From Xanthomonas hortorum (GTDB taxonomy: Bacteria > Pseudomonadota > Gammaproteobacteria > Xanthomonadales > Xanthomonadaceae): 64,000 nt of DNA. A model generated the notes under the pieces. It made no database searches and was not told the DNA's origin. It worked only from the letters and a program-made list of their open reading frames with translations. Location of the stretch: assembly GCF_024339125.1 (NCBI RefSeq), contig NZ_CP101417.1, positions 4,909,001-4,973,000 of the forward strand, in the 5' to 3' direction. The position numbers and the translations under genes are program-made. This document shows, in pieces, positions 24,367 through 34,387 of this stretch (positions within the stretch are counted from its first letter, which is position 1; each line of letters starts with the position of its first letter).

Positions 24367-26433
24367 ATGCATCCTCGCCTCGCTTCCTCGTTTCGCCGCT
24401 CCACGCTCACGCTGGCCCTGACCAGCCTGCTGACCCCCGCCCTGGCCATGGCCGAGGACGCGCCGGCCCCGGCCGACCCGCAGACCCCGCCCAGTTCGGA
24501 CACGCGCCACGACGCCACCCCTTCCAGCGGCCGCCATATCAAGGACCTGGACAAGGTGGTCGTCACCGCCAGCCCGCTGCGCGATGCGGCCGGCGAATTG
24601 AGCCGCCCGGTCGAAGTGCTGGCCGGCGAGCGTCTGGACGAAGTGCGTAGCGAGAGCCTGGGCGAAACCGTGTCCAGCCTGCCCGGCGTGCAGAGTTCCA
24701 ACTTCGGCCCCGGCGTCGGCCGGCCGATCATCCGTGGCCTGGACGGCCCGCGCGTGGCGGTGCTGCGCGATGGCCTGTCCACTCAGGACGTGTCCACGGT
24801 CAGCCAGGATCACTCGCCGGCGATCGAGCCATTCCTGGCCAACCAGATCGAAGTGCTGAAGGGTCCCTCCACCCTGCTGTACGGCTCCGGCGCGATCGGC
24901 GGCGTGGTCAACGTGGTCGACGGACGCATTGCCGAAACCCCGGTGGACGGCTTCAGCGGCCGCGCCGAAGTGCGCTTCGACGGCGGCGACAAGGACGGCA
25001 ACACCGACATGTTCCGCGTCGATGCCGGCAATGGCAGCGGGCTGTCGATCCATGCCGACGGCGTGTACCGCAACCAGAACGATTACGACACCCCGCAAGG
25101 TCGCCAGGCCAATTCCTGGATCGACTCCAAGGTGGGCTCGATCGGCGCGTCGCTGTCGGGCGATTGGGGCTTTGTCGGCCTGTCGGCGTCGCGCTTCCGC
25201 GACAACTACGGCAATCCCGGCGAGCCGGGCGATCTGTCGATCGGCGAGCGCGGCGTGTCGTTGAAGCTGCAGCAGGACCGCTACGACCTCAAGGGCGGGC
25301 TGACCGATCCGTGGGGCGAAGGCAGCGCGTTGCGCTACAGCTTCGGCCACACCGATTACGCGCACACCGAGTTCGAAGGCGAAGAAGTCGGCACCGTGTT
25401 CACCAAGCGGGCAAACGAAGGCCGCATGGAAGCCTCCTTCACCTTCAGCGGCGGCTGGCAGACCGCGTTCGGCCTGCAGGGCAGCGATACCACCTTCCAG
25501 GCCGTGGGCGAAGAATCCTTCGTGCCCAAGACCGACACCCGTTCGCTCGGCGTGTTCGGCGTTGCGCGCAACAGCTGGGACCGCGTCACTGCTGAACTCG
25601 GCGCACGCGTGGACAAGGTCAAGTACCAGACCGACATCGGCGTGGACCGCGACTTCACCCCGACCAGTTTCTCGCTCAGCGGCGGTTTCCGCTTCAACGA
25701 ACAATGGCGTTTGACCGCCAACCTCGACCACGCCGAACGCGCGCCCGCCGAAGAAGAGCTGTTCGCCAACGGCCCGCATATCGCAACGCTGGCCTTCGAG
25801 ATCGGTGATGCGAATCTGAAGACCGAGAAGGCCAACCAGGCCGAGCTGGGCCTGAACTTCCAGAACGAATGGGTGGATGCCAAGGTCGCCGCGTACTACA
25901 ACCGCTACAACGACTTCGTCTACATCGTCGACACCGGCAACCAGTGGTTCAACGCCGAAGACAACGACTTCCTGCCGATCCGCCAGTGGACCCAGGCCGA
26001 TGCGATCTTCCACGGTTTCGAAGGCGAGGCCACCTTCCATCTGGCCAACAACGACACCGGCGCCTGGGATCTGCGCGTGTTCGGCGACACCGTGCGCGCG
26101 CGCCTGAACGATGGCGGCAACCTGCCGCGTATCGCCCCGGGCCGCGTCGGCGCGCAGATGCGCTGGAATGCCGACCAGTGGCGCGCTTCGCTCGGTGCAA
26201 CCCGCACCATGAAGCAGGACAAGATCGCCGTGAACGAAACCGCGACCGACGGCTATACGTTCGTCGATGCGCATCTGGCCTACCACGTGGACCGTGGCAG
26301 CAATGCGTGGGAAGTGTTTCTGGATGGCAACAACCTGACCAATCAGGATGCACGCGTGCACACCTCCTTCCTCAAGGACGATGTGATGCTTCCTGGCCGC
26401 AGCGCTTCGTTCGGCGTGCGGATGTTCTTCTGA
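24367..26433 (+). CDS. TonB-dependent receptor, ZnuD-like
   Basis: The 688-residue outer-membrane receptor has a signal peptide ending near LAMA, a TonB-box-like segment LDKVVVTASP, and a plug domain (about 60-180; IRGLDGPRVAVLRDGLST, then IEVLKGPSTLLYGSGAIGG). A 22-strand barrel ends in an aromatic residue (SFGVRMFF). The plug sequence and size fit the ZnuD/zinc-receptor branch of TonB receptors, not siderophore types. Zinc is inferred from the Zur-like box upstream and the MerC-like partner opposite. It is followed by a strong terminator. Confidence 0.87.
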   Translation: MHPRLASSFRRSTLTLALTSLLTPALAMAEDAPAPADPQTPPSSDTRHDATPSSGRHIKDLDKVVVTASPLRDAAGELSRPVEVLAGERLDEVRSESLGETVSSLPGVQSSNFGPGVGRPIIRGLDGPRVAVLRDGLSTQDVSTVSQDHSPAIEPFLANQIEVLKGPSTLLYGSGAIGGVVNVVDGRIAETPVDGFSGRAEVRFDGGDKDGNTDMFRVDAGNGSGLSIHADGVYRNQNDYDTPQGRQANSWIDSKVGSIGASLSGDWGFVGLSASRFRDNYGNPGEPGDLSIGERGVSLKLQQDRYDLKGGLTDPWGEGSALRYSFGHTDYAHTEFEGEEVGTVFTKRANEGRMEASFTFSGGWQTAFGLQGSDTTFQAVGEESFVPKTDTRSLGVFGVARNSWDRVTAELGARVDKVKYQTDIGVDRDFTPTSFSLSGGFRFNEQWRLTANLDHAERAPAEEELFANGPHIATLAFEIGDANLKTEKANQAELGLNFQNEWVDAKVAAYYNRYNDFVYIVDTGNQWFNAEDNDFLPIRQWTQADAIFHGFEGEATFHLANNDTGAWDLRVFGDTVRARLNDGGNLPRIAPGRVGAQMRWNADQWRASLGATRTMKQDKIAVNETATDGYTFVDAHLAYHVDRGSNAWEVFLDGNNLTNQDARVHTSFLKDDVMLPGRSASFGVRMFF

Positions 26434-26461
26434 CGGTACCCTCTCTCCCGCCGTCATAAGC

Positions 26462-26491
26462 GAGGCCGCCTTCGGGCGGCCTCTTTATTTT
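26462..26491 (+). terminator. Rho-independent terminator after the TonB receptor
   Basis: The arms gaggccgcc and ggcggcctc pair over nine bases with a UUCG tetraloop and are followed by ctttatttt. It lies 29 nt after the stop codon, a textbook intrinsic terminator for the receptor transcript. Confidence 0.92.
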
Positions 26492-26787
26492 GCGTTGTCC
26501 AGGTGATCGCTGCGCCAGCGCTGCATCGCGTACCGGAAGGCGCATCGTGCCGGTGCGACCTGCTCAGCGGCCGAGGCTGGCCCGCTTTGCAGGCTCGACT
26601 GTCAGGCGAATGCACTGCCCGCGGCACAGCGACTCTCACGCACAACCAAGCGACACGGCTGGAGATCGCAAGCTATCGACAGCGGCCACCGTTCGCATGG
26701 ATGGCGACAGCATCCTGGGAATCTCCAACTAAAACTTGCCAATAGGTGCATATACACGCATTCTGCCTGTCACTGTGGAGGCATCCC
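26492..26787. promoter_or_regulatory. Promoter region upstream of the marR-MFS pair
   Basis: The 296 bases between the terminator and the MarR start contain no plausible gene. A near-palindrome GTGCATATACAC at 26746-26757 (10 of 12 symmetric) lies 30 nt before the start codon and could be the MarR operator. No clear -35/-10 pair is seen. Confidence 0.35.
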
Positions 26788-27210
26788 ATGTCCAAGCTCA
26801 GCGGCTGTACCTGCTTTCATCTGCGCCGTGCTGCGCGGCGTACCTCCCAGCTGTACGACCGCGCGTTGGCGCCGGTGGGTCTGAGCCTCAACGAGTACTC
26901 GATCCTGCGCCGGCTGGATGCGGCGCAATCGCTGGGCGCGCTGGCACACACGTTGGGCATGGACCGCACCACCCTCACCCGCAACCTCAAACCGCTGCTG
27001 GCGGCCGGATGGATCAAGACCCAGCGCGGCGAGGATGCCCGGCAGAAATGGCTGGTCCTGAGCCGCAGCGGCCGTGGGTTGCTGGTGCGCGCACGACCGT
27101 ACTGGCTGGCGGCGCAGGAACAGCTCGAGGCGCTGTTCGGTGCGGCACCGACCGCACAGTTGCATGCAACGCTGGAACGCCTGGATGGATTGCTGGAGAC
27201 GGCCGCATGA
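26788..27210 (+). CDS. MarR-family transcriptional regulator
   Basis: The ATG at 26788 has GTGGAGG as RBS; the upstream extension is poor. The 140-residue protein begins MSKLSGCTCFHLRRAARR and carries a winged HTH (LAHTLGMDRTTLTRNLKPLL, then a wing with RGEDARQKWLVLSRSGR). The N-terminal Cys-Thr-Cys pair might sense oxidants, which is inference. Its stop overlaps the start of the MFS gene (ATGA), so it probably controls that transporter. Confidence 0.88.
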   Translation: MSKLSGCTCFHLRRAARRTSQLYDRALAPVGLSLNEYSILRRLDAAQSLGALAHTLGMDRTTLTRNLKPLLAAGWIKTQRGEDARQKWLVLSRSGRGLLVRARPYWLAAQEQLEALFGAAPTAQLHATLERLDGLLETAA

Positions 27211-28430
27211 GCGCCCCGGTGACAGCGCGTGCGAGCGCGCATTGGGGATTGCTGCTCACCGCCTCGGCGATGCTGATGCTGACGATGGGCGCGCGCCAGA
27301 CCACCGGCTTGTTCGTGGAGCCGATCCATCGGCAGACCGGGATCGGCATCGCGTCGATCAGCTTCGCGCTGGCGGTGGGGCAATTGGTCTGGGGCGCGGT
27401 GCAACCGGTGTTCGGGGCGATTGCCGACGAGCGCGGCCCGTTGCCGGTGCTGCTGTTCGGCGGCGTATTGTTATCGCTGGGCTTGGGGCTGAGCCCGTGG
27501 ATGGCCAGCGAATGGGGGCTGATCGTCTCGCTCGGCATCCTGGCTGCCGCCGGTGCGGGCGCAGGCAGTTTTTCGGTGCTGATCGGTGCCACCGCCGGTC
27601 GTATTGCGCCGGAGCGGCGTTCGTTCGCGGCCGGGCTGATCAATGCCGGCGGCTCGCTCGGGCAGTTCGTGTTTGCGCCGCTGGTGCAGTTGATGATCGG
27701 TGCAGCCGGTTGGGCCAGGGCGATGACCGGGCTGGCAGTGATCTCGTTGTTGACCTTGCCGCTGGCCTGGCCGCTGCGACGCCGATCATCGCCGCCAGGC
27801 ACGCGCAGTACGGTCGCAAACGACGACATCGGTTTGCGTGCGCAGTTGCGCCTGGCAGTACGCGATCGCAGTTACTGGTGCCTGCATCTGGGCTTTTTTA
27901 CCTGCGGGGTACACATCTCATTCCTGGTCACGCACCTGCCCGGCGAAATCGCACTGTGCGGCCTGCCTGCCAGCGTGTCGGCGGTGTCGATCGCGCTGAT
28001 CGGCTTGTTCAACGTGGCCGGCAGCCTGGTCGCCGGCAAACTGGGCGAACGCATCCGCATGAAGTGGTTGCTGTGCGCCTTGTACGCCAGCCGTGCGGTG
28101 TTGATCGGCCTGTATCTGATTGCGCCGCCAACGCCACTGACCTTCTACCTGTTCGCCGCGGCACTGGGCTTTACCTGGCTGGGCACGGTGCCACCGACGG
28201 CAGGATTGATCGGCAAATTGTTCGGCCCGCGTTATCTGGGAACGTTGTTCGGCCTGACCTTGTTGTCGCATCAGGTGGGCGGTTTCTTCGGCGCGTGGCT
28301 GGGTGGGCTGGCGCTGGAGCGCTTCGGCGATTACAGCTGGATGTGGTACGCCGACATGGCGCTGGCAGTGGTCGCCGCACTGATCAATCTGCCGATTCGG
28401 GAAGCGGCACCGGTACGCGCCGCGGCGTGA
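27207..28430 (+). CDS. MFS transporter controlled by MarR neighbour
   Basis: The ATG at 27207 overlaps the marR stop by four bases. The 407-residue protein has about 12 membrane helices in two halves; SFALAVGQLVWGAVQPVFGA and GALADERGP-like loop 2-3 signatures (here AIADERGPLPVLLF) are major-facilitator features. It resembles the oxalate/formate-antiporter-like MFS branch. The substrate is unknown, but coupling to MarR suggests an organic acid or aromatic compound. Confidence 0.87.
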   Translation: MSAPVTARASAHWGLLLTASAMLMLTMGARQTTGLFVEPIHRQTGIGIASISFALAVGQLVWGAVQPVFGAIADERGPLPVLLFGGVLLSLGLGLSPWMASEWGLIVSLGILAAAGAGAGSFSVLIGATAGRIAPERRSFAAGLINAGGSLGQFVFAPLVQLMIGAAGWARAMTGLAVISLLTLPLAWPLRRRSSPPGTRSTVANDDIGLRAQLRLAVRDRSYWCLHLGFFTCGVHISFLVTHLPGEIALCGLPASVSAVSIALIGLFNVAGSLVAGKLGERIRMKWLLCALYASRAVLIGLYLIAPPTPLTFYLFAAALGFTWLGTVPPTAGLIGKLFGPRYLGTLFGLTLLSHQVGGFFGAWLGGLALERFGDYSWMWYADMALAVVAALINLPIREAAPVRAAA

Positions 28431-28627
28431 AGCGCGGCAAGCGCGCGCGGGCATGGGTTGACGCGGCGCACAACAGCTTTTGCTGGCAACTCCGTTAGAA
28501 CAGCAACGCAACGTGTGTTACCGCGTTGCGCTACCGGCGCTGTGATGTGCTGCCGGTCACTTTGTTGGCAGAGCGCGCGCGACTGCACGCATCGCTGCCA
28601 GTTGCGACGCTTCTAAGGAGAGCTTTC

Positions 28628-31003
28628 ATGTCGTCATCGATGCCCCGCTATGCCTTGTCCCTTGCCATTGGCGCCCTGCTTGCGCCCGCTGTGCATGCGC
28701 AAACCTCGACAGCAGAACCGCGCACCGACGCCACCACATTGGATGCGGTGATCGTCAGCGGCACAGCGCGCTTCAAGGGCCTGGCCAAGCGCGATGCCAG
28801 CTTTTCGATCACCACCGCCAGCGCAGAACAGATTCAGCAGGCGGTGCCGCAGAGCACCGCGGACCTGTTGAAGATCGTGCCGGGCGTGTGGGCCGAGCCC
28901 AGTGGCGGTGGCACCGGTGCCAACATCTTCGTGCGCGGCATGCCCTCCGAAGGCGACGCACCGTTCGTGACGATGCAACTGGATGGCTCGCCGTTGTTTC
29001 CGCCACCGACCTTGTCGTTTCTGGAAAACTCCACCTTGTTCCGCGTCGACGACACGGTCGAGCGCATGGAAGTGTTGCGTGGTGGTTCCAGCCCGATCTT
29101 CTCCAACGGGCAGCCGGGACTGACAGTCAATTTCATCCAGAAAAAAGGCCAGGACGAACCCGAAGGCAGCGTGCGCCTGACCGGCGGCAACAACGACCTG
29201 CGCCGCATCGACGTATTCAACAGCGGGCCGATGGGCAACGGTTGGTATTACAGCGTGGGCGGTTTTTTCCGCGAGACCGATGGCGTGCGCGACCCGCAGT
29301 TTTCCGCCGACAAGGGCGGCCAGTTCAGCGCCACCTTGAGCAAGCGCTGGGACAGCGGCGAAGTGTCGTTGTACGCGCGGCATACCGACGACAACAACGC
29401 CTTCTATACCGCCATTCCACTGCTATCGCGCAACAACGGCAACGACCTGTCCAGCTTCCCCGGCTTGAATGCGCAGACCGGCACCCTGCTCGGCCGCGAC
29501 TTCCGCAATGTCGATCTGCTGGTCGGGCCGAATGGACAGACCATCCGACGCGATCTGGCCGACGGACGCGGCGTCAACATCGATGTGTTCGGCGGCGAAT
29601 TGAATTGGGAAACTGGCGCCTGGACCATCGCCGATCGCTTCAACGTGATGAGCGGCAGCGCGCCGACCTATGCGCTGTTCACTGGCGACGCACCGCAGCG
29701 CTTGAGCGACTTCATCGCCAGCTACGGCACCACCGGCAGCGGCAGTTTCACCAACGGCGGTGGTGCGGTCGACCCGAATCAGCAGGTGCTCGAAGCCGGC
29801 TGGTGGTCGGTGGACAAGCGCCTGAACTCCTTCACCAACGACTTGCGCCTGAGCCGCGAACTGTTTGCCGGCAATACGCTCACCGTGGGCGCCTACTACG
29901 CCAAGTACTCCTCGGCCGACACCTGGTATCTGGGCAACACCATGTTGCTCACCGCGCAGAACAACGCGCGGCGTATCGATCTCGCTCTGGACAATGGGCA
30001 ACAAGCCACGCGTCAGGGTTTCACCAGCACCGCATTCTTCAACCTGCAAGCGAACTACGACGGCGAGAACATCGCCGCCTTCGTTGCCGACGAATGGGAA
30101 CTCAACGAGCGCTTGCGCCTGGACCTGGGTGCCCGTTACGAACGCCAGAGCGTGACCGGCGACGTGCACGATACCGCCAGCGTCGATCTGGACGGCAATC
30201 CGGCCACGTTGTACGACAACGCCACCTCGCTGGCACTGGCCAGCACCCGCCGCATCGATCAGGACGACGAAGCGTTTTCGTGGACTGCGGGCTTGAACTT
30301 CACGCTCGATCAGCACAACAGCCTGTTCGCGCGCGTCAACTCCGGGGTGAAGTTTCCCGGCTTCGACAATCTGCGCGATGGCCAGAATCGCGTACAGGAA
30401 GTGGATCAGTACGAACTCGGCCTCAAGTCCGGCGCCAGCAACTACGATCTATACCTGACCGCGTTCTACAACACCTTCAAGAACTCGCCGTTTCAAGCGT
30501 TCCTGGCCGATGGCACCAACTTCACTGCAGTCGGCGATTCGCGCGCCTACGGCATGGAAGTGGAAGCGGCAGTCCGCCCGTTCGGCGGTTTCGAGCTGGC
30601 CGGTACCGGCGTCTGGCTGGATGCCAAGTACCGGGATTATCAGAACTTCACCGGCAACCAGGTGATGCGCCAGCCCAAGCGCCAGTTCCGCATCACGCCT
30701 AGCTATTACTGGATGTTGCCGTTCGGCGATCTCAAGCTGTTTGCCACCTATTCCTACGTGGGCGAGCGCTTCGCGGACCTGGCCAATAGCCAGCGCTTGC
30801 CCTCCTACGACATGGTGGATATCGGCGCCAACCTGCATGTGGGCGAGCATTGGGAGGTGACTGCCAGCGGCAGCAATATCACCGACACGCTGGGCCTGAC
30901 CGAAGGCAATGTGCGCGTGCAGGGCGCGGCGACCGGCGGCGTGTTCATGGGCCGGCCGATTGCCGGGCGGCAGTACCAGATGTCGGTGGCGTATCGCTGG
31001 TAG
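28628..31003 (+). CDS. TonB-dependent siderophore-type receptor
   Basis: The ATG at 28628 follows AAGGAGAGCTTTC; the 34 residues of the longer frame are discarded. At 791 aa it has a signal peptide ending AVHA, the Xanthomonas-style TonB box TTLDAVIVSG, a plug domain to about 190 (IFVRGMPSEGDAPFVTMQLD, then RMEVLRGGSSPIFSNGQPG) and a large barrel ending in an aromatic residue (QMSVAYRW). The family (FhuE/FecA-like plug) takes up ferric siderophores or other large ligands. The ligand is unknown, and no Fur box was noticed upstream. Confidence 0.9.
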   Translation: MSSSMPRYALSLAIGALLAPAVHAQTSTAEPRTDATTLDAVIVSGTARFKGLAKRDASFSITTASAEQIQQAVPQSTADLLKIVPGVWAEPSGGGTGANIFVRGMPSEGDAPFVTMQLDGSPLFPPPTLSFLENSTLFRVDDTVERMEVLRGGSSPIFSNGQPGLTVNFIQKKGQDEPEGSVRLTGGNNDLRRIDVFNSGPMGNGWYYSVGGFFRETDGVRDPQFSADKGGQFSATLSKRWDSGEVSLYARHTDDNNAFYTAIPLLSRNNGNDLSSFPGLNAQTGTLLGRDFRNVDLLVGPNGQTIRRDLADGRGVNIDVFGGELNWETGAWTIADRFNVMSGSAPTYALFTGDAPQRLSDFIASYGTTGSGSFTNGGGAVDPNQQVLEAGWWSVDKRLNSFTNDLRLSRELFAGNTLTVGAYYAKYSSADTWYLGNTMLLTAQNNARRIDLALDNGQQATRQGFTSTAFFNLQANYDGENIAAFVADEWELNERLRLDLGARYERQSVTGDVHDTASVDLDGNPATLYDNATSLALASTRRIDQDDEAFSWTAGLNFTLDQHNSLFARVNSGVKFPGFDNLRDGQNRVQEVDQYELGLKSGASNYDLYLTAFYNTFKNSPFQAFLADGTNFTAVGDSRAYGMEVEAAVRPFGGFELAGTGVWLDAKYRDYQNFTGNQVMRQPKRQFRITPSYYWMLPFGDLKLFATYSYVGERFADLANSQRLPSYDMVDIGANLHVGEHWEVTASGSNITDTLGLTEGNVRVQGAATGGVFMGRPIAGRQYQMSVAYRW

Positions 31004-31891
31004 GTGGTGCAATCGAGAAGTGCAGGCGCTGACGCCTCGCCACGCGCGGCATCCGCGCCTGCGTTCGTCCTGCTGGCAACTGACGTTGTCACGTTGGAGG
31101 TGCGTGCACGTGCGCAGCGCTGAACGGTGCCTGATGCATGCATGGCGGCGCAGGTAACAGCGGCCGTTCTTCATAAAGCACGACAGCAGCGACGCAGCTG
31201 ATGCGTGCATGCTGCGACCAGGGCGCATTACCTTCGCGATCGGCGTAGCGCATCAATCCAAATGCGAAGCAGATTCGCGCATCGTGATGCTTTCTATCAA
31301 TAGATTCCGGATAGATCGCAAAATATAGCGGCCAATCTCGTGCCGAAAACTTCGCATTGCGCGCGTGAGTCGGCATGCCTTGCATAAACTGCGCAGCGGG
31401 TCACGTGCATCTCACCTGGTGGCTGGCTTGCGAACAAGGATTGGCCAGTCTTTAATCGGATCGCTGCCGGTGCACGCGCATCGCCAGCGTCGGTTGCGCG
31501 GACGCGCACAGGGGAGCCGACGGACGACCTGGTCGCATCCATCCAGCGTTTCGGACGGATGCGTTTCACTGGCTCTTTCGGGATACACGGACATGGACCC
31601 TGTTGCTGCCTGTTGGCATTCTTCCTTTTGCACGCTGCATTCAACTCGACCTGGTACTGACGACTTGCCCGTACTGCCAGGCACGTGCCTCCGGCGTTGC
31701 CTGATCGGGTTTCCTCAACGCGGCCATTGCCGCGTGAATTCACTTTTCAACGTCTACTGATTCTGCCGATTCGGGCTCGATAGGCACGGCCCGAATGTGT
31801 TGAAGCAATTGCACTGGCCGATCGCCTGATCGACCGGACGGGGAACTCTGTCGCTTTGACCGTGCCTACCCTTTGACCGGAATCAAACGGA
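31004..31891. other. Long intergenic region, no gene recognised
   Basis: These 888 bases lie between the receptor and the first S8 protease gene. Small open frames on both strands (for example minus 31089-31385 and 31297-31743) lack family features and I do not call them. Parts near 31290-31340 are more AT-rich than the surroundings, so the protease promoter may lie further upstream than usual. No strong hairpin was found. Confidence 0.5.
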
Positions 31892-33673
31892 ATGAACCTT
31901 TTTCACAGGCGACACCTCGCACTGCTGATCGGCGCCGTGCTGATCGGCAGCCCACCAATCGCTGCGTTTGCCGCACAGCCGGCGACCGCTGCCCGGGCCA
32001 ACGCAGGCGACCCGCTGCTGCGTTATCAATGGCACATCTCCAACCAGGGACAGGCCGTGATCGGCGACAGCCGCCCGGTCCCTGGCGTGGATATGGATGT
32101 GGATCTCCTGCACGCCATCGACATTCGCGGCCGCGGCGTGCGGGTTGGCGTGGTGGATGACGGTCTGGAACTGCGCCACGAAGATCTGACCGACAATATC
32201 CTGCCGAATGGCTCGCACAACTTCGAAGACGGATCGCACGACACAACTCCCATCGATCCCGAGAAAGCGCATGGCACGTTGGTGGCCGGCATCATCGGTG
32301 CGGTCGGCTGGAACGGCCGCGGTGGGCGCGGCGTCGCACCGGAAGCACTGCTTGCCGGCTTCGATTTGTTCGGGCGGGCGTCGTCCACCTCCGATGCCAG
32401 CGTGCGCTATGCGTGGGGCGATGGACCCGAGGCGCGCAACATCGATGTGTTCAACAATAGCTGGGGAATGGTCGCGCCGATCTACTTCGATTTTCCGGTG
32501 GAGGATCAGCAGTCCTGGGAAGCCTTGATGCGATCGACCCGCGGCGGTCTTGGCGGCATCTACGTCAAGTCTGCGGGCAACAGCTTCAGGCGCCTGCGCG
32601 TGCCGGACCAGACCGGAACGCCCGTCAACATCTGCAGTGCGCTATCGCGCACATTGAATGTCGGCTGCGCTCTGGCCAACATCGATCCGCTGGCCAACCT
32701 GCCGGGCACCATTGTCGTTGCCAGCGTCAATGCCAAGGGACAACGCGCCTCGTATTCGTCGTCGGGCTCTGCGTTATGGGTATCCGGTCTGGGTGGCGAG
32801 TTCGGGCGACAACGCAAGTTCTATCCCAACGCAGCGCAGATCTTTCCGGCGGATACCGCGCCGTTCGCTTACGACCCGGCGATCGTCTCCACCGATCTGA
32901 GCGGCTGCCAGGCAGGCTACAACGTCGACAATCCCGCGGCGGTATTGAACGCGCTGGACGGTAGAGCTTCCAAGATCGATGCATCGTGCAATTACAGCGA
33001 CATCATGAATGGCACCTCGGCAGCGGCGCCTACCGTCTCCGGTGTGGCCGCGTTGATCCTCAGTGCCAATTCCAGCCTGAGCGCGCGCGACGTCAAGTAC
33101 ATCCTGGCCACCACCGCGCGGCAGATCGATCCGTGGCAACCACGTGTGGCCTATCAGGGCAGCGTGATCGATCCGGGCTGGATCACCAATGCCGCCGGGC
33201 ATCGCTTCAGTAACTGGTATGGCTTCGGGTTGGCCGATGCGGCGGCGGCCGTTTACAAGGCCAGCAACTTCACGCCATTGCCGCCGATGCGCGACACACG
33301 CTGGGTCAAGTCCGGCAATGCAGGTAGCCAGATCGGTGGGCCGGCGCGGCCGGCCATGCAGCGGATTCGCATCAAGCAGGCAATGAAGGTCGAATCGGTG
33401 CAACTGTCGCTGGAAACCGCGCATCTGACGCCCAGCAACCTGCGGGTGGTGCTGGTATCGCCCAGTGGCACACGCAGCTATGTGCTCACGCCGTTCTCGG
33501 CGCTGGATGCCGATGTCTATGCCAAGACCGGGTTCTATATCGACCTTACTTCCAGCAACGCGTTTCTGGACGAAACCTCGCAGGGCGTGTGGACGCTGGA
33601 AGTCACCGACATGAGCGAGCCCAGGACCACTGCTGCACTCAAGACGTTCAAACTTCGCATCGTGGGGCACTGA
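31892..33673 (+). CDS. Kexin-like S8 serine protease with P domain (copy 1)
   Basis: The 593-residue protein has a signal peptide ending AAFA, then DPLLRYQWHISNQGQ typical of proprotein-convertase-like subtilases. The catalytic triad is Asp89 (GVVDDG), His127 (AHGTLVAG) and Ser376 (NGTSAAAP), with Asn230 in S-A-G-N as oxyanion residue. Residues of about 480-593 form a P-proprotein domain (LRVVLVSPSGTRS, then GVWTLEVTDMSE). It is secreted or surface-exposed. One base separates its stop from a small secreted partner gene, and the same pair is duplicated next door. Confidence 0.93.
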   Translation: MNLFHRRHLALLIGAVLIGSPPIAAFAAQPATAARANAGDPLLRYQWHISNQGQAVIGDSRPVPGVDMDVDLLHAIDIRGRGVRVGVVDDGLELRHEDLTDNILPNGSHNFEDGSHDTTPIDPEKAHGTLVAGIIGAVGWNGRGGRGVAPEALLAGFDLFGRASSTSDASVRYAWGDGPEARNIDVFNNSWGMVAPIYFDFPVEDQQSWEALMRSTRGGLGGIYVKSAGNSFRRLRVPDQTGTPVNICSALSRTLNVGCALANIDPLANLPGTIVVASVNAKGQRASYSSSGSALWVSGLGGEFGRQRKFYPNAAQIFPADTAPFAYDPAIVSTDLSGCQAGYNVDNPAAVLNALDGRASKIDASCNYSDIMNGTSAAAPTVSGVAALILSANSSLSARDVKYILATTARQIDPWQPRVAYQGSVIDPGWITNAAGHRFSNWYGFGLADAAAAVYKASNFTPLPPMRDTRWVKSGNAGSQIGGPARPAMQRIRIKQAMKVESVQLSLETAHLTPSNLRVVLVSPSGTRSYVLTPFSALDADVYAKTGFYIDLTSSNAFLDETSQGVWTLEVTDMSEPRTTAALKTFKLRIVGH

Positions 33674-33674
33674 C

Positions 33675-34289
33675 ATGAAGAACACACTTGTTGTTTCGTT
33701 GTTGCTCGGTTGCGTTGCAGTGTCCGGCCTGGCGCAAGCCGCGCAATACATGGATGCCAATACGCTCAGCGCCGCGGCCACCGGCGAGCGTTTCAAATCC
33801 GGAGCCGACATGTTCCGCATGCTGCCAGGCTCGGTGGTTGCCGAGACCCTGCCGGCTGACGATGCGGAACGATCAGCGCCCTTGTCCGGCAAGGCGCGCA
33901 CAAGTGCTACTTCTTCAGTAGCCACAGGCAAGGTTGCCGCACGCATCGGCCCGTATGCCGTAGTGCTGGACACCACCGCTGGCGCTGCGCGCAACGCTGG
34001 CGTCTCCGGCACCGAACGCACGTTGGCAGCGGCAGTGAACGAGCGCACCGGACGCGTGGTGCTGGTCAGGCCGCAACTGAAATTGACCGGCACCACGCCA
34101 GCCACCGCGACCTCGCTGGCAGGCAGCTCCGGCGGAACCATCGCCTATGCCTCCGAGGTGGATGGCAGCGCGGTGATCACCTATGCATCCATCGAACAGG
34201 CGCAACGCGCGCTGCCAACCGTGCAAGGCAGCAGCGGCATCGCGCAGGTATCGCTGGTGGTGATGCAGGCTGTCATGCAACCGATGTGA
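33675..34289 (+). CDS. Small secreted partner of S8 protease (copy 1)
   Basis: The 204-residue protein has a clear signal peptide (ending AQA) and starts one base after the protease stop. There is no recognised family. It is paralogous to the product at 36210-36803: both have A-A-A-T-G near residue 33, a phi-R-phi-P-G-x-V-V segment, and a C-terminal S-G-G-T/T-G-G-T-L-V-Y-A-S-x-D-G-S-A motif. Pairing with a P-domain protease recalls Aeromonas ASP, whose gene is followed by a dedicated chaperone (ORF2). An analogous folding or inhibitor role is inference only. Confidence 0.85.
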   Translation: MKNTLVVSLLLGCVAVSGLAQAAQYMDANTLSAAATGERFKSGADMFRMLPGSVVAETLPADDAERSAPLSGKARTSATSSVATGKVAARIGPYAVVLDTTAGAARNAGVSGTERTLAAAVNERTGRVVLVRPQLKLTGTTPATATSLAGSSGGTIAYASEVDGSAVITYASIEQAQRALPTVQGSSGIAQVSLVVMQAVMQPM

Positions 34290-34387
34290 GTGCCACGGCC
34301 GCAGGCAAACGCCTGCGGCCTGGTTGCATGACGGCGCTGTCCGCGGTGTCGGCGCCGCATCCTCCCTTCCCCTTCCGATGAGACCTC

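Noticed and set aside
24328-26457. Minus-strand open frame of 709 codons opposite the ZnuD-like receptor
   Set aside because: It is antisense to a receptor with signal peptide, plug motifs and aromatic C-terminus; the shadow frame has no domain.
31089-31743. Two minus-strand frames (98 and 148 codons) in the long gap before the S8 protease
   Set aside because: They overlap each other, lack clear RBS and have no family-like sequence; coding status cannot be supported.
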